Source: an uncultured Clostridia bacterium
GTDB taxonomy: Bacteria > Bacillota > Clostridia > TANB77 > CAG-508
Length of the DNA stretch: 52,267 bases
NCBI GenBank assembly: GCA_934149115.1
Contig: CAKPDW010000002.1
Coordinates: forward strand, 1-52,267
Reading direction: 5' to 3'
The notes under the pieces: model-generated
Told to the model about the DNA's origin: nothing
The model's database searches: none
Seen by the model: only the letters and a program-made list of their open reading frames with translations
Program-made: the position numbers and the translations under genes
Shown: piece by piece, positions 1 through 9,716 of the stretch
Position numbering within the stretch: the stretch's first letter is position 1
Layout: the number at the start of each line of letters is the position of its first letter

Positions 1-108
1 CTAATTCGTCAATATGTTTTTTAAACTTTTTTAAAAAACTTTTTTTCGACTTAATTTTAGTGACAAAATATATTGTGCTTAAGCTTCTTTTCACTTGGCA
101 CGTTTAGT

Positions 109-137
109 ATTCTAACACCATTTTCCTGATTCGTCAA
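109..137 (-). promoter_or_regulatory. Sigma-A-type promoter reading off the left edge
   Basis: On the minus strand TTGACG (132-137) and TAGAAT (109-114) are separated by 17 bp. Transcription would run leftwards, out of the window, from about position 102. It lies just downstream of the topA terminator, so it probably drives the next gene to the left, which is not in the window. The 10-mer attcgtcaat that carries the -35 box also occurs at positions 4-13. Confidence 0.6.
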
Positions 138-162
138 TAACTTTTTTATAGATTTTTAAAAA

Positions 163-198
163 AAGAAGCAATATTTTTGAGTTCAATTATTGCTTCTT
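163..198 (-). terminator. Rho-independent terminator of topA
   Basis: An 11-bp inverted repeat (163-173 against 188-198) with a 14-nt loop is followed on the minus strand by a run of seven T. It starts 8 nt after the topA stop codon. Confidence 0.85.
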
Positions 199-205
199 CT
201 TTTTT

Positions 206-2260
206 TTATTTTTTTTTGCTTCTTTTGGTCCTTTTCTTCTTTACTTCTTTTTTTAATTCTTCATCAGATTCCTGTGTCTTTTCTCCTGGTTTTGTCCATG
301 ATATATAGTCACATGTTTTTGGATTATTTTCACATATATAGTACTTTCTTTTTCTTTTTGTTTTTCTTATTTGTACTTTTCCTCCACATTTTGGGCATGG
401 TTCTTCTATTTCTTCTACTATTGGTTTTGCATTTTTACATTCTGGATAGCCTGGGCATGCTAAAAATTTGCCGTACCTTCCCATTTTTATTACCATGTTT
501 CTTCCACACTTTTCACATTTTACGTCTGATACTTCATATTCTAGTTTTACATGTTCTAGTTCTTTTTCTACTTTTTCAAGAATAATCGCAAATGGGCCAT
601 AAAATTCTCTGATTGTTTCTTTCCACTTTGTTTTTCCTTCTGCTATTTGGTCAAATTGTTTTTCCATTTCTGCGGTAAATTCTACATTTATTATGTCTTT
701 GAAGTTTTCTACTAATAGTTTGTTTACTATTTTTCCTAGTTCTGTTGGTGCTAACTTCTTTTGAACTTTCTCAATATAGTTTCGTGCAAGTATTGTTGTT
801 ATTATTGGTGCATAGGTACTTGGTCTTCCTATTCCTTTTTCTTCTAGCATTTTTACTAAACTTGCTTCTGTATATCTTGGTGGTGGTTCAGAAAAGCTTT
901 GTTTTGCATCTATATCTTCTTTTTTTAACTCATCTTGTTTATTTAAGTATGGAATATTAGCAATTCCTAATTCTTCTGACTTCTTCTCATCATCAGTATC
1001 TTCAACATATAAAGTCATAAAGCCTTTGAATTTTATTGATTGTCCACTTGTTCTAAAGTTATATTCGTTTGCTTTTATATCAACAGTTATTGTGTCATAT
1101 ATTGCTGATGCCATTTGGCTTGCTATGAATCTGTTGTATATTAATTTGTATAATTTATACTGATCTGTTGTTAGATATTCTTTTATTTTTTCTGGAGACA
1201 ATTCTAAATATGTTGGTCTAATTGCTTCATGTGCATCTTGTGAATCGTTTTTTACTTTATAATATCTGTTTTCGTAGTACTCTGGTCCGAAGTTTTTTTC
1301 AACAACTTCTTTAGCCATTTTTCTTGCTTCTTCAGAAATTCTTGTTGAATCTGTTCTCATGTATGTTATTAAACCTGCTGTTCCTTTTTCAGGTATCTTT
1401 ACACCTTCATATAATCCTTGTGCTACTGACATAGTCTTTTTAATTGCAAATCCTAGTTTTCTTGATGCTTCTTGTTGCATTGTGCTTGTTGTGAATGGTG
1501 GTGCAGGATTTCTTTTTTTCTCTCCTACTGTTACATCTTCTACTATATATTTTGCTTTTTCTAATTCTGCCAATATTTTATCCACTTCATTTTTTGAGTG
1601 TATTTCTAATTTTTCTTTATTTTTTCCTATTAATTTTGATTCAAATTCTTTTTTTGTTTTTTCTTCTGACAAGATTGCTGTTATATTCCAGTATTCTTCT
1701 GGTTTGAAGTTTTCAATTTCTTCTTCTCTTTCACATATTAATCTTACAGCAACTGATTGTACTCTACCTGCTGATAGTCCTCTTTTTACTTTTTTCCATA
1801 GTACTGGACTTATTTTATATCCTACTATTCTATCTAATACTCTCCTAGCTTGTTGTGCATCTGTTAGGTTTAAATCTATTTTTCTTGGCTTTTTTACTGC
1901 TTCTTTTACTGCTTCTTTTGTTATTTCATTAAATGTTATTCTACATATTGAATCATCTGGTATCCCTAACAAATATGCAAGATGCCATGCTATTGCTTCT
2001 CCTTCACGATCAGGGTCAGTTGCAAGATATATTTTTTTTGATTTTTTTGCTTCTTTTTTTAATGAATTTATTAATGTTGCTTTTCCTCTTATATTTATAT
2101 ATTGTGGTTCAAAATCATGTTTTATATCTACTCCTAATTTTGATTTTGGTAAATCTCTAACATGTCCCATTGAGGCAACTACTTTTGTGTTTCCTCCTAA
2201 AAATTTCTTTATTGTATTGGCTTTTGCTGGTGACTCAACTATTATTAATCTATCGGCCAT
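206..2260 (-). CDS. topA: DNA topoisomerase I (type IA)
   Basis: It relaxes negatively supercoiled DNA by cutting and passing single strands. The 684-residue protein starts with a TOPRIM domain (IIVESPAKA at 6-14; the metal-binding acidic triad in TDPDREGE, D82/D84/E86). The catalytic tyrosine is in GLITYMRTDSTR near residue 299. At the C-terminus are two four-cysteine zinc ribbons (CEKCGRN...CPGYPEC and CPKCGGK...CDYISW), then a Lys/Arg-rich tail that should help bind DNA. The length is usual for clostridial TopA. The ATG is preceded by AAAGGAGGTC at good spacing. It has its own promoter (2294-2322) and terminator, so it is a separate unit, although it directly follows murG on the same strand. 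Identity is secure. Confidence 0.97.
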   Translation of the reverse strand: MADRLIIVESPAKANTIKKFLGGNTKVVASMGHVRDLPKSKLGVDIKHDFEPQYINIRGKATLINSLKKEAKKSKKIYLATDPDREGEAIAWHLAYLLGIPDDSICRITFNEITKEAVKEAVKKPRKIDLNLTDAQQARRVLDRIVGYKISPVLWKKVKRGLSAGRVQSVAVRLICEREEEIENFKPEEYWNITAILSEEKTKKEFESKLIGKNKEKLEIHSKNEVDKILAELEKAKYIVEDVTVGEKKRNPAPPFTTSTMQQEASRKLGFAIKKTMSVAQGLYEGVKIPEKGTAGLITYMRTDSTRISEEARKMAKEVVEKNFGPEYYENRYYKVKNDSQDAHEAIRPTYLELSPEKIKEYLTTDQYKLYKLIYNRFIASQMASAIYDTITVDIKANEYNFRTSGQSIKFKGFMTLYVEDTDDEKKSEELGIANIPYLNKQDELKKEDIDAKQSFSEPPPRYTEASLVKMLEEKGIGRPSTYAPIITTILARNYIEKVQKKLAPTELGKIVNKLLVENFKDIINVEFTAEMEKQFDQIAEGKTKWKETIREFYGPFAIILEKVEKELEHVKLEYEVSDVKCEKCGRNMVIKMGRYGKFLACPGYPECKNAKPIVEEIEEPCPKCGGKVQIRKTKRKRKYYICENNPKTCDYISWTKPGEKTQESDEELKKEVKKKRTKRSKKK

Positions 2261-2293
2261 TCTTTTATTGACCTCCTTTTCTAATCTTTTTGT

Positions 2294-2322
2294 ATTGTAA
2301 ATTATTTTCTTTTTTTTTGCAA
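2294..2322 (-). promoter_or_regulatory. topA promoter
   Basis: Minus strand TTGCAA (2317-2322), a 17-bp spacer and TACAAT (2294-2299), about 35 nt before the topA start codon. This fits a sigma-A promoter. Confidence 0.6.
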
Positions 2323-2343
2323 CCCTAAAAATGTTTATACCTT

Positions 2344-2371
2344 AAAAAATAGCTAAATATTTTTGCTATTT
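2344..2371 (-). terminator. Terminator at the end of the division cluster
   Basis: The inverted repeat AAATAGC/GCTATTT (2347-2353 against 2365-2371) overlaps the murG stop codon and is followed by a short T-rich stretch on the minus strand. The stem is AT-rich, so it may be only partly effective. Confidence 0.5.
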
Positions 2372-3481
2372 AACTATTTTTTTTATTTCTTCATATATTT
2401 TTTCTTCTACATTATATTGTGCTATTTTTTTTGCGTTTTTTCCCATTTGCTTTAATTTTTCTGGTTCTTCTAACATTTCATCAATTGTTTTTGATAAATT
2501 TTCTGAATTTACTTCTTCGTTTAATATAATTCTTGCTGCTCCTAGGTTCTCCAAAACTTTTGCATTATCTATTTGTCTATTTGCTGACATACTTGGTAAT
2601 GGAATAAATATTGCTGGTTTTTCTACTAATGCTATTTCTGTTATTGTCATTGCTCCGCTTCTTGCTACTATTATATCTATTGCATTCATTATTTCACTCA
2701 TATTATATATGTATGGAACAACTTTTACTTTTTCTATTTTATTAATATCTATTTCTTTTTGAGACATTTCTTCTTTTATTATATTATATTGTTTTTGACC
2801 TACTGACCATATTATTTGATAATTTTTATTTTTATGTTTTTCTATTAATGGTATCATTGCATCATTTATTGCTTTTGCTCCTTGGCTTCCTCCAAAAACT
2901 AATATTGTTGGTATGTCTTTTGATAATCCTAGTGCTCCAAGAATCTTTTCTTTGTCAGTTTCTGTTAGTTCTTGTTTTTTTACTTTTGTGGGTGTTCCAG
3001 TTACAACAACTTTTTCTTGATCTTTGAAGTATTTTTTTGCATCTGCAAATCCTAATAATATTTTGTCTAATTTTTTTGATAAAAATTTTGTTGCTTTTCC
3101 TGGATATGCATTGCTTTCATGTATAACTGTTGGTATTCCTAATTTATGTGCTTCACTTATTGTTCCTCCACAAATATAGCCGCCTGTTCCTATTACTACA
3201 TCGGGCTTAAATTCTTTTATTATTTTTTTGGCTTGTGCAAATCCTTTTATTGTTTTTATATTATTAGATATTGTTTTTAATGATATTTTTTTGCTTATTC
3301 CATATGCTTCTATTGTTTTTAATTCGTATCCTGCTCTTGGTACTAAATCATTTTCTATTCCTCTTTCTGTTCCTATAAACATGATTTCTGAATTTTTTTC
3401 TTTTTCTTTTATCTTATTCGCAATTGCAATTCCAGGATTAATATGTCCTCCTGTTCCTGCTGCTGCTATTATTACTCTCAC
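2366..3481 (-). CDS. murG: UDP-GlcNAc : lipid I N-acetylglucosaminyltransferase MurG
   Basis: MurG adds GlcNAc to lipid I to make lipid II on the inner face of the membrane (GT28, GT-B fold). Visible are the N-terminal glycine loop GTGGHINPG, HESNAYPG, which replaces the more usual HEQNAVPG, and the sugar-nucleotide site FGGSQGAKAIN. I start it at a GTG preceded by AAGGAGG and 5 nt, giving 371 residues starting VRVIIAAAG. An upstream ATG at 3526 would add 15 residues and run into ftsW, and has no better ribosome site. The gene begins 10 nt after ftsW ends and closes the cluster; no murB, ftsQ or ftsZ follows, the next gene being topA. Confidence 0.96.
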   Translation of the reverse strand: MRVIIAAAGTGGHINPGIAIANKIKEKEKNSEIMFIGTERGIENDLVPRAGYELKTIEAYGISKKISLKTISNNIKTIKGFAQAKKIIKEFKPDVVIGTGGYICGGTISEAHKLGIPTVIHESNAYPGKATKFLSKKLDKILLGFADAKKYFKDQEKVVVTGTPTKVKKQELTETDKEKILGALGLSKDIPTILVFGGSQGAKAINDAMIPLIEKHKNKNYQIIWSVGQKQYNIIKEEMSQKEIDINKIEKVKVVPYIYNMSEIMNAIDIIVARSGAMTITEIALVEKPAIFIPLPSMSANRQIDNAKVLENLGAARIILNEEVNSENLSKTIDEMLEEPEKLKQMGKNAKKIAQYNVEEKIYEEIKKIVK

Positions 3482-3491
3482 TTTTTCCTCC

Positions 3492-4622
3492 TTATATGTC
3501 TGTTTTGTTTCCTGCCCTAGACACACTTAATAAAATTCCTATAGCAATTAAATTAATTATTAATGCTGTTCCTCCATAGCTAAAGAATGGTAATGCCATT
3601 CCTGTTACTGGCATTGATGATGTTACAACAGCAATATTTATTATTACTTGTATTGCTATCATTGAAGTTATTCCTGCCGCTAACAAACTTCCAAACATGT
3701 CTGGTGCCTTCATTGATATTGTTATTCCTCTCCATATTAGTATTGCAAATAGAATTATAACTATAGCACATCCTATAAATCCTAGTTCTTCTGCTAATAC
3801 TGCAAATATGAAGTCATTGTGTGGTTCTGGTATGTATAGGTATTTCTGTTTACTATCTCCTAACCCTACTCCAAATAGGCCTCCTGAACCTATTGCATAT
3901 AAACTCTGTATTATCTGCCATCCGCTTCCTGATGCATCTTTCCATGGATCAAAAAATGTTAATACTCTCTGCATTCTAAATCCTTGACCTAAGGCAAATA
4001 ATCCTGCTACTCCAAGCAATGCTAGTGGCAATCCTATGAATACAAAATATTTTATTTTACAACCTGATAATACCATTAATATTACTAATAATAGTCCCAT
4101 TACTAATGTTGCACTAAAGTGATTTTGTAAAAGTACTACTATAAGTACTACTGGCACAAATAAGGCTAGTGGCATAAAAAATCCCTCTTTTATGGATTTT
4201 AATTTGTCTTTATTTTTTGTAAGCCATGCTGAATAAAATATAATTAGACCTACTTTTGTAATTTCGGATGGTTGAAATGAAAAAATTCCTATATTTAACC
4301 ATCTTTTAGCTCCTCCTGATGATGCTCCCAATATGCAAACTGCTATTAATGCTATTATGCATAAAGTATATATTACTTTATAATTTTTTTGCCAACATTT
4401 ATAGTCTACTTTTGATATTCCTATCATTAATACTATTCCTATTCCTGCTGATAGCATTTGCTTTTCAAAATATTTATAACTATTTCCTGTTTCGGCTAAT
4501 GCTGTTGGAGAGCTTGCAGATAATACTGTAATTATTCCCAATCCTAGTAGGATAAATACAGTTATTAGTAAGGTAAAATCAAGAGGCTTTTTCAATATTA
4601 ATTTTTCTTTATTTTTAGCCAT
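3492..4622 (-). CDS. ftsW: FtsW/SpoVE-type SEDS peptidoglycan polymerase
   Basis: The 376-residue multi-pass membrane protein belongs to the SEDS family (FtsW/RodA/SpoVE), glycosyltransferases that polymerise lipid II together with a class B PBP. About ten hydrophobic segments are seen. The family signature region near the C-terminus is present (PEPHNDFIFAVLAEELGF, then MPVTGMALPFFSYGG). Place in the cluster between mraY and murG argues for the division protein rather than RodA; a sporulation role as SpoVE cannot be told from sequence alone. The ATG is preceded by AAAGGAG and 5 nt. Confidence 0.93.
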   Translation of the reverse strand: MAKNKEKLILKKPLDFTLLITVFILLGLGIITVLSASSPTALAETGNSYKYFEKQMLSAGIGIVLMIGISKVDYKCWQKNYKVIYTLCIIALIAVCILGASSGGAKRWLNIGIFSFQPSEITKVGLIIFYSAWLTKNKDKLKSIKEGFFMPLALFVPVVLIVVLLQNHFSATLVMGLLLVILMVLSGCKIKYFVFIGLPLALLGVAGLFALGQGFRMQRVLTFFDPWKDASGSGWQIIQSLYAIGSGGLFGVGLGDSKQKYLYIPEPHNDFIFAVLAEELGFIGCAIVIILFAILIWRGITISMKAPDMFGSLLAAGITSMIAIQVIINIAVVTSSMPVTGMALPFFSYGGTALIINLIAIGILLSVSRAGNKTDI

Positions 4623-4635
4623 CTTTTCTCCTTTT

Positions 4636-5616
4636 TTATATGACGGAAATTAATCCTATTATACATAAAACTATTGTTGCTAAACTAAATGTTGTAACAA
4701 TTTTGTTTTCTCTCCATCCACATAATTCAAAATGATGATGGATTGGAGTCATTTTAAAGAATCTCTTTTTGGTCTTTTTATAGTATGCTACTTGAATGAT
4801 AACTGATAATGTTTCTATTACTGGAACTGCTGCTAGTATTATTAGTATCAACGGCATTTTTAAGTATATGGCACTACATGATACCACTCCTCCTAATAGT
4901 AGTGAACCTGTGTCTCCCATAAATACTTTTGCTTTGTTTAAATTAAATATTAAAAATCCTAAACATGTTCCACATACTATACTTCCTAGTATGATGATTT
5001 CTTTTACATCAAATATTATTGCTATTACTGTTATTGTTGTTATTATTACTAGTGTTACTGATGTTGCTAATCCATCAACTCCATCTGTTAAATTTATTGC
5101 ATTTGTTGTGGCTAGCATTACTAATATTGTAAAAGGAATGTATATTAGTAACGGTAGTGTTATTGTTGTTTTAAAGAATGGTATTAGTATATCAGTTCCT
5201 AGTCCTAGTATGTTTTCTAGATATATTACAAATAAAATTGATATTATGAGTAATCCTGCCATTTTCGCTTTTGGTTTTAGTCCATCTGTATTTCTTAGAA
5301 CTACTTTTTTGTAGTCATCAATAAATCCTATTAATCCAAATCCAATAGTTGCAAGTGTTATTGGAATTAACCTTTTTCCTATTTCTGGTTGTTTTCCCAT
5401 ATAGTGCATGCATGCTACAATTGATGCCCCTATAATTGATATTGCCATTATTATTCCACCCATTGTTGGTGTTCCTTTTTTCTTCAGATGTGACTTTGGA
5501 CCATCTTCTCTTTCTGATTGACCTACTTTTAATGTTTGTAATATTGGTATTATTATTATTCCTAATACAATTGTTACAAAAAATGATATTAGTAATATCT
5601 TCAGTTGAAATTCCAC
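4636..5616 (-). CDS. mraY: Phospho-MurNAc-pentapeptide transferase MraY
   Basis: MraY moves phospho-MurNAc-pentapeptide from UDP to undecaprenyl phosphate, making lipid I. The 326-residue polytopic protein has the conserved cytoplasmic motifs: KKGTPTMGG near the N-terminus, the DDYKK loop, NAINLTDGVDGLA, FMGDTGSL and the histidine cluster PIHHHFEL near the C-terminus. The start is GTG with AAGGAGAG 8 nt upstream. It begins 14 nt after murE ends, so the two are co-transcribed. murF and murD, which usually flank mraY, are missing here. Confidence 0.97.
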   Translation of the reverse strand: MEFQLKILLISFFVTIVLGIIIIPILQTLKVGQSEREDGPKSHLKKKGTPTMGGIIMAISIIGASIVACMHYMGKQPEIGKRLIPITLATIGFGLIGFIDDYKKVVLRNTDGLKPKAKMAGLLIISILFVIYLENILGLGTDILIPFFKTTITLPLLIYIPFTILVMLATTNAINLTDGVDGLATSVTLVIITTITVIAIIFDVKEIIILGSIVCGTCLGFLIFNLNKAKVFMGDTGSLLLGGVVSCSAIYLKMPLILIILAAVPVIETLSVIIQVAYYKKTKKRFFKMTPIHHHFELCGWRENKIVTTFSLATIVLCIIGLISVI

Positions 5617-5630
5617 TTTGTTTACTCTCC

Positions 5631-7100
5631 TTATTTCATATTGTTAATAATATCTTTTACTATTACCCTTTCATCAAAAGGATATTTTGTTTTGTTTATT
5701 TCTTGATATGGTTCATGACCTTTGCCTGCTAATATTATTATGTCTTTTTTGTTTGCCATTTTTATTGCTTTTTCTATTGCATCTTTTCTATCTACTACGA
5801 TTTCATATTTTCCTTTTGTTTTTGAAATTCCTGCTTCAATATCTTTTATTATTTTTTCTGGTTCTTCTGTTCTTGGATTATCTGATGTTACTATACTGTA
5901 GTCTGCAATTCTTCCTGCAATTTCTCCCATTATTGGTCTTTTTGTTGTATCTCTATCTCCTCCACATCCAAAAACAAGTATTACTCTACCTTTAGTATAT
6001 GTTTTCACTGCTTGTAATATATTTTCTAAACTTTCTGGTGAGTGTGCATAATCAATCATTATATTTAATTCTTTTTTGTTTGGTACTAGCTCACTTCTTC
6101 CTGGTATTTTTATTGTTTCTAATGCTGTTTTTATGATTTCTGGTGAGCATCCATAATATAATGCTACTGATATTGCTGCTAATGAATTATATACACTAAA
6201 TCTTCCTGGTATGTCAACTTTTATTCTTTCATTTCTGTCTACTAATTTTGCTTTGAAGTCTACTCCTATATTTGTAATTGTTATATCTTTTGCTAATAAA
6301 TCGCATGAATTGTCTATTCCATAAGTTTTTACTTGACATTTTGCTTCTCTTTTTACTCTTGCTCCTCTAAAGTCATCTATGTTAACAAAGCCCATTTGAC
6401 ACATGCTGAATAATTTCATTTTTGAATTAAAATATTCTTCCATGTCTTTATGTTCATTTTTGCTTATGTGTTCTTTTGAAAAATTAGTAAATACTCCTAT
6501 ATCAAAATTACATCCTGCAACTCTTTCAAGTTTTAAGGCTTGTGATGATACTTCCATTACTACATATTCTACTTTTTCTTCAACCATTTGAGCAAATATT
6601 CTTTGTAAGTCTAAACTTTCTGGTGTTGTTCTTTCACTTTCTCCTAGACTGTCTTCACCTATATAATTTTCTATTGTCCCTATTAGTCCTACTTTTTTTC
6701 CCTGTGCTTCTAATAATGTTTTTATCATATATGTTGTTGTTGTTTTTCCTTTTGTACCAGTTATACCTATTAATTTGAATTTTCTTGATGGATTGCCGTA
6801 AAAATTACTTGCTGAAATTGCTAGTGCATATCTAGTATCATTTGTAATAACAAATGTTACATCTCCTGGTAAATTTATATTTCTTAGTTTTTCTACGTTT
6901 TCTAATAATATTGCAGATGCTCCTTTTTCAATTGCTTCTTCAATATAATCATGACCGTCTACATCATAACCTTTTATTGCAACAAATAGGCTTTCTGGTG
7001 TAACCTTTCTTGAATCACATGCGATATTTTTTATATCAACATCAATACTTCCTTTAGCTTTTAAATCGCTAATCCCACTTAAAATTTCACTTAATTTCAC
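5631..7100 (-). CDS. murE: UDP-MurNAc-tripeptide ligase MurE (meso-diaminopimelate type)
   Basis: MurE adds the third amino acid of the peptidoglycan stem peptide in an ATP-dependent step. The 489-residue protein has the Mur-ligase order: N-terminal UDP-binding domain, central ATPase with P-loop GTKGKTTTTY (about 114-123), and the C-terminal substrate domain. The DNPR motif near residue 407 (TSDNPRTEEP) is the known marker of enzymes using meso-diaminopimelate rather than lysine, so the wall is predicted to be of DAP type. It starts with GTG behind AGGAGAG and 7 nt. It lies between the PBP gene and mraY. Confidence 0.96.
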   Translation of the reverse strand: MKLSEILSGISDLKAKGSIDVDIKNIACDSRKVTPESLFVAIKGYDVDGHDYIEEAIEKGASAILLENVEKLRNINLPGDVTFVITNDTRYALAISASNFYGNPSRKFKLIGITGTKGKTTTTYMIKTLLEAQGKKVGLIGTIENYIGEDSLGESERTTPESLDLQRIFAQMVEEKVEYVVMEVSSQALKLERVAGCNFDIGVFTNFSKEHISKNEHKDMEEYFNSKMKLFSMCQMGFVNIDDFRGARVKREAKCQVKTYGIDNSCDLLAKDITITNIGVDFKAKLVDRNERIKVDIPGRFSVYNSLAAISVALYYGCSPEIIKTALETIKIPGRSELVPNKKELNIMIDYAHSPESLENILQAVKTYTKGRVILVFGCGGDRDTTKRPIMGEIAGRIADYSIVTSDNPRTEEPEKIIKDIEAGISKTKGKYEIVVDRKDAIEKAIKMANKKDIIILAGKGHEPYQEINKTKYPFDERVIVKDIINNMK

Positions 7101-7172
7101 TTTCCATCTCTCCTATTTCTAAAATCTGCATTTATTATATACTTAAATATTTTTTTTGTATAGTGTTTATTT

Positions 7173-9140
7173 TTAATTAGTATGAACAATTATTGAAGTT
7201 TCTTCATAAACTGTTATTTCTTTTTCTGGTATTTGTTTTGTTATGATTTTTTCTTTATTTGTTTCTCCTTCATCTAGTTGTATTGTTAAATTATTTTCTT
7301 TTAATATTTTTTCTGCTTCTTTTATTGTTTTTCCTGTTAAATCTGGAACTTTTACTTGTGCTTTATTTTCTCCGTCTTCTTTTTTTATATTCAAATATGG
7401 TAAAACTTCTGCGAAAATTTTTCCTGCTACTGGTGCTGCTACACCTCCTCCTTGGTGACCTCCTTCTCCTGTTGGATTGTATAAGGTTACTAAAATTACC
7501 ATTTGAGGATCATCTATTGGTGCTACTCCGATAAATGATGTAACGTATTTTCCTGTGTTTACTCCGTCTTCTGATGTTCCTGTTTTTCCTCCTATTCTAT
7601 ATCCTTCTACTTTAGCATTTTTTCCTGTTCCTTCTGATACTACTGATTCCATCATGTTTAATACTTTTTCTGATGTTTCTTCTGATATTACTTGATTTTT
7701 GTATTCTGGTTCTATTTCACTTTTTTCTTCTGTTTGTGAATTTATTATTGCTTTTACTAATCGTGGTTTCACATATTTTCCTTTATTTGCAATTGTTGAT
7801 AACATTGTTGCCATTTGTATTGGTGTTACTTCAAATCTTTGGCCAAAACTTATTGTTGCTAATTCTACTGGTCCTACTTTTTCTTTTGCTAAAAATATGC
7901 TTCCTGCTTCTCCTGGTATATCTATTCCTGTTTTTTGTAAAAATCCGAATTTTTCTAAGTAACTATAATATTTTTCTACACCTATTTTTTGTCCTAGTCC
8001 TATAAATACTGGATTACATGAATTCATTAGTGCCTCTCTTAAAGATTCTGATCCATGTGGTCTGTAATATCTCCAGCATTTTATTCTAACCCCTCCGACT
8101 TCTATTCCTCCTGTACAACAAAATTCTCCTTTTTTGTCTGTGTCTGTTATTTTTTCTTCTAATGATGCTGATGCTGTTACTAATTTGAATGTTGAACCTG
8201 GTTCATATGTATCTGCTATTGCTTTGTTTCTCCACATTGCTTGCAGATTATTATTCTTATCTTCAGATGACATTGTGTCCCATATTGATTCTAGTTCTGT
8301 ATTATTAATTTTAAATGGTTCATTCAAGTTGAAATTTGGATATGTTGCCATTGCTAATATATCTCCATTTTTTGGATTCATAATTATTATGTTTCCACCG
8401 TCTGTGCACTTATTGTCTATACATGCTTCTTCTAAATATTTTTCTACTATTTGCTCTATATTTTTATCTATGGTTAACTCTAAATTATTTCCTTCTATTG
8501 CTCCTATATACTTTTCTTCTGTGTCTCCTATATTTTTGCCTTTTGCATCTGTTGTTTTGCTTATACTTCCTTTTTTTCCTTTTAGTTCTTCATCGTATTT
8601 TGCTTCTATTCCGTTTAATCCTTGATTGTCTGTTCCACAAAATCCAATTATTTGTGATGCTAATTTACTGTATGGATAATATCTTTTTGTATCTTCATCT
8701 ATATTTATTCCTTGATCTATATTATTTTCTAGCATCCATTGTCTGAGTGTATTACTTTTTTCTTTATCTACTTTCTTTGCTATTATTTCTATTGAACTAT
8801 TTCTTGTTACTTTTTTTAAAATTTTTTCATAATCGATTTCTAGTATTTCTGATATTTTTCTTGCTACAATTTCTTTTTTTTCTTTTGGTATATTGTTTGG
8901 ATTTACAGTTATCATTTCACTACTTGCACTCATTGCTAGGATTTCTCCGTTTCTATCATATATAATCCCTCTTTTTGCTGATATTTCTCTATCTAGGTTT
9001 TGCTGTTTTTCTGCCATTTCTTTATATTTTTTTCCTTGACCTAATTGTATCCATGCAAGTCTTATTAATAATAATATAAGTAGTATCAATATTATTATTA
9101 ACATTATTCTTATTCTTTTTTTCGTATTTAAAAAACCCAT
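7173..9140 (-). CDS. Class B penicillin-binding protein, SpoVD/FtsI type, one PASTA domain
   Basis: A D,D-transpeptidase that crosslinks septal peptidoglycan, partner of the SEDS protein in the same cluster. The 655-residue protein has a short cytoplasmic end, one membrane segment (about 10-32), the dimerisation domain (RGIIYDRNGEILA) and the transpeptidase domain with the three active-site motifs: STFK (Ser near 316), SCN and KTGT (near 517). One PASTA domain follows (about 595-655), as in SpoVD. The ATG has AAAGGAG 7 nt upstream. It follows ftsL by 47 nt. Because this is the only PBP in the cluster, it could be the vegetative FtsI as well as the sporulation SpoVD; a second, similar gene lies at 47282. 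Confidence 0.93.
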   Translation of the reverse strand: MGFLNTKKRIRIMLIIILILLILLLIRLAWIQLGQGKKYKEMAEKQQNLDREISAKRGIIYDRNGEILAMSASSEMITVNPNNIPKEKKEIVARKISEILEIDYEKILKKVTRNSSIEIIAKKVDKEKSNTLRQWMLENNIDQGINIDEDTKRYYPYSKLASQIIGFCGTDNQGLNGIEAKYDEELKGKKGSISKTTDAKGKNIGDTEEKYIGAIEGNNLELTIDKNIEQIVEKYLEEACIDNKCTDGGNIIIMNPKNGDILAMATYPNFNLNEPFKINNTELESIWDTMSSEDKNNNLQAMWRNKAIADTYEPGSTFKLVTASASLEEKITDTDKKGEFCCTGGIEVGGVRIKCWRYYRPHGSESLREALMNSCNPVFIGLGQKIGVEKYYSYLEKFGFLQKTGIDIPGEAGSIFLAKEKVGPVELATISFGQRFEVTPIQMATMLSTIANKGKYVKPRLVKAIINSQTEEKSEIEPEYKNQVISEETSEKVLNMMESVVSEGTGKNAKVEGYRIGGKTGTSEDGVNTGKYVTSFIGVAPIDDPQMVILVTLYNPTGEGGHQGGGVAAPVAGKIFAEVLPYLNIKKEDGENKAQVKVPDLTGKTIKEAEKILKENNLTIQLDEGETNKEKIITKQIPEKEITVYEETSIIVHTN

Positions 9141-9187
9141 GATAATCTCCTTTTATAAAGGGTATTCATGAGTTTTGTTTATTATTA

Positions 9188-9697
9188 TTAAAATATTTCT
9201 TTTATTTTATTTAGTACTTTGTCTACAACTGATTGTTCTTTTTGTATTACTACTGTTTCTGTTGCTGGTTGTATGTAATCTTTTTTAGGTAAATTAATAT
9301 ATACTGTTTGTTTGTTTGATAATGTTTGCATTCCTAATAATTCTTTTGCTTGTTGTTCTACATTGTTGTAATTTAAACTATTTTCTATATCAACTTTCAT
9401 TTGATCATTTTCTTTTTCAACTGCTAAATATTTTTCTTTCATTTCTTCGTTTTTTGAAAAAGATTCATCAATTTTTGAATTTCTATAGCTAATTGCTAAT
9501 ATAGCGGCAAACACTCCTGCTACTATTAAAATTAATTTGAATTGGTCTTTTTTTCGTATTATTGTCTCTTTGCTTTTAGCTCTTGATTTTGTTTGGGGTG
9601 CTGTTCTTTTTTTAGGATATGTTCTTTTTGGCATTTTGTATTCAGGTTCCAATTTTCTTGGGCTTGTTTCGTATTGATATTTATTATATCTTGCCAA
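9188..9697 (-). CDS. ftsL: FtsL-like septum protein
   Basis: A small bitopic membrane protein in the position of ftsL, between rsmH and the PBP gene. It has a basic cytoplasmic N-terminus of about 55 residues rich in Lys, Arg and Pro, one membrane helix (LILIVAGVFAAILAIS), then a likely coiled coil (EEMKEKYLAVEKENDQMK) ending in a short extracellular tail. In the family FtsL joins DivIC and DivIB and activates the FtsW-PBP pair. I choose the TTG start giving 169 residues because AAAGGAGGTG stands 8 nt before it; the first ATG (9730) lies inside rsmH and has no ribosome site. Sequence similarity in this family is low, so the call rests on topology and place. Confidence 0.82.
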   Translation of the reverse strand: MARYNKYQYETSPRKLEPEYKMPKRTYPKKRTAPQTKSRAKSKETIIRKKDQFKLILIVAGVFAAILAISYRNSKIDESFSKNEEMKEKYLAVEKENDQMKVDIENSLNYNNVEQQAKELLGMQTLSNKQTVYINLPKKDYIQPATETVVIQKEQSVVDKVLNKIKEIF

Positions 9698-9716
9698 TAT
9701 CCTTGCACCTCCTTTT

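Noticed and set aside
1359..2300. 313-codon plus-strand frame opposite topA
   Set aside because: It is the reverse shadow of topA; hydrophobic Phe/Ser-rich translation, no ribosome site and no family match.
3482..3526. Longer MurG start at 3526
   Set aside because: It would add 15 residues unlike the family inside ftsW; the GTG at 3481 has AAGGAGG at the right distance.
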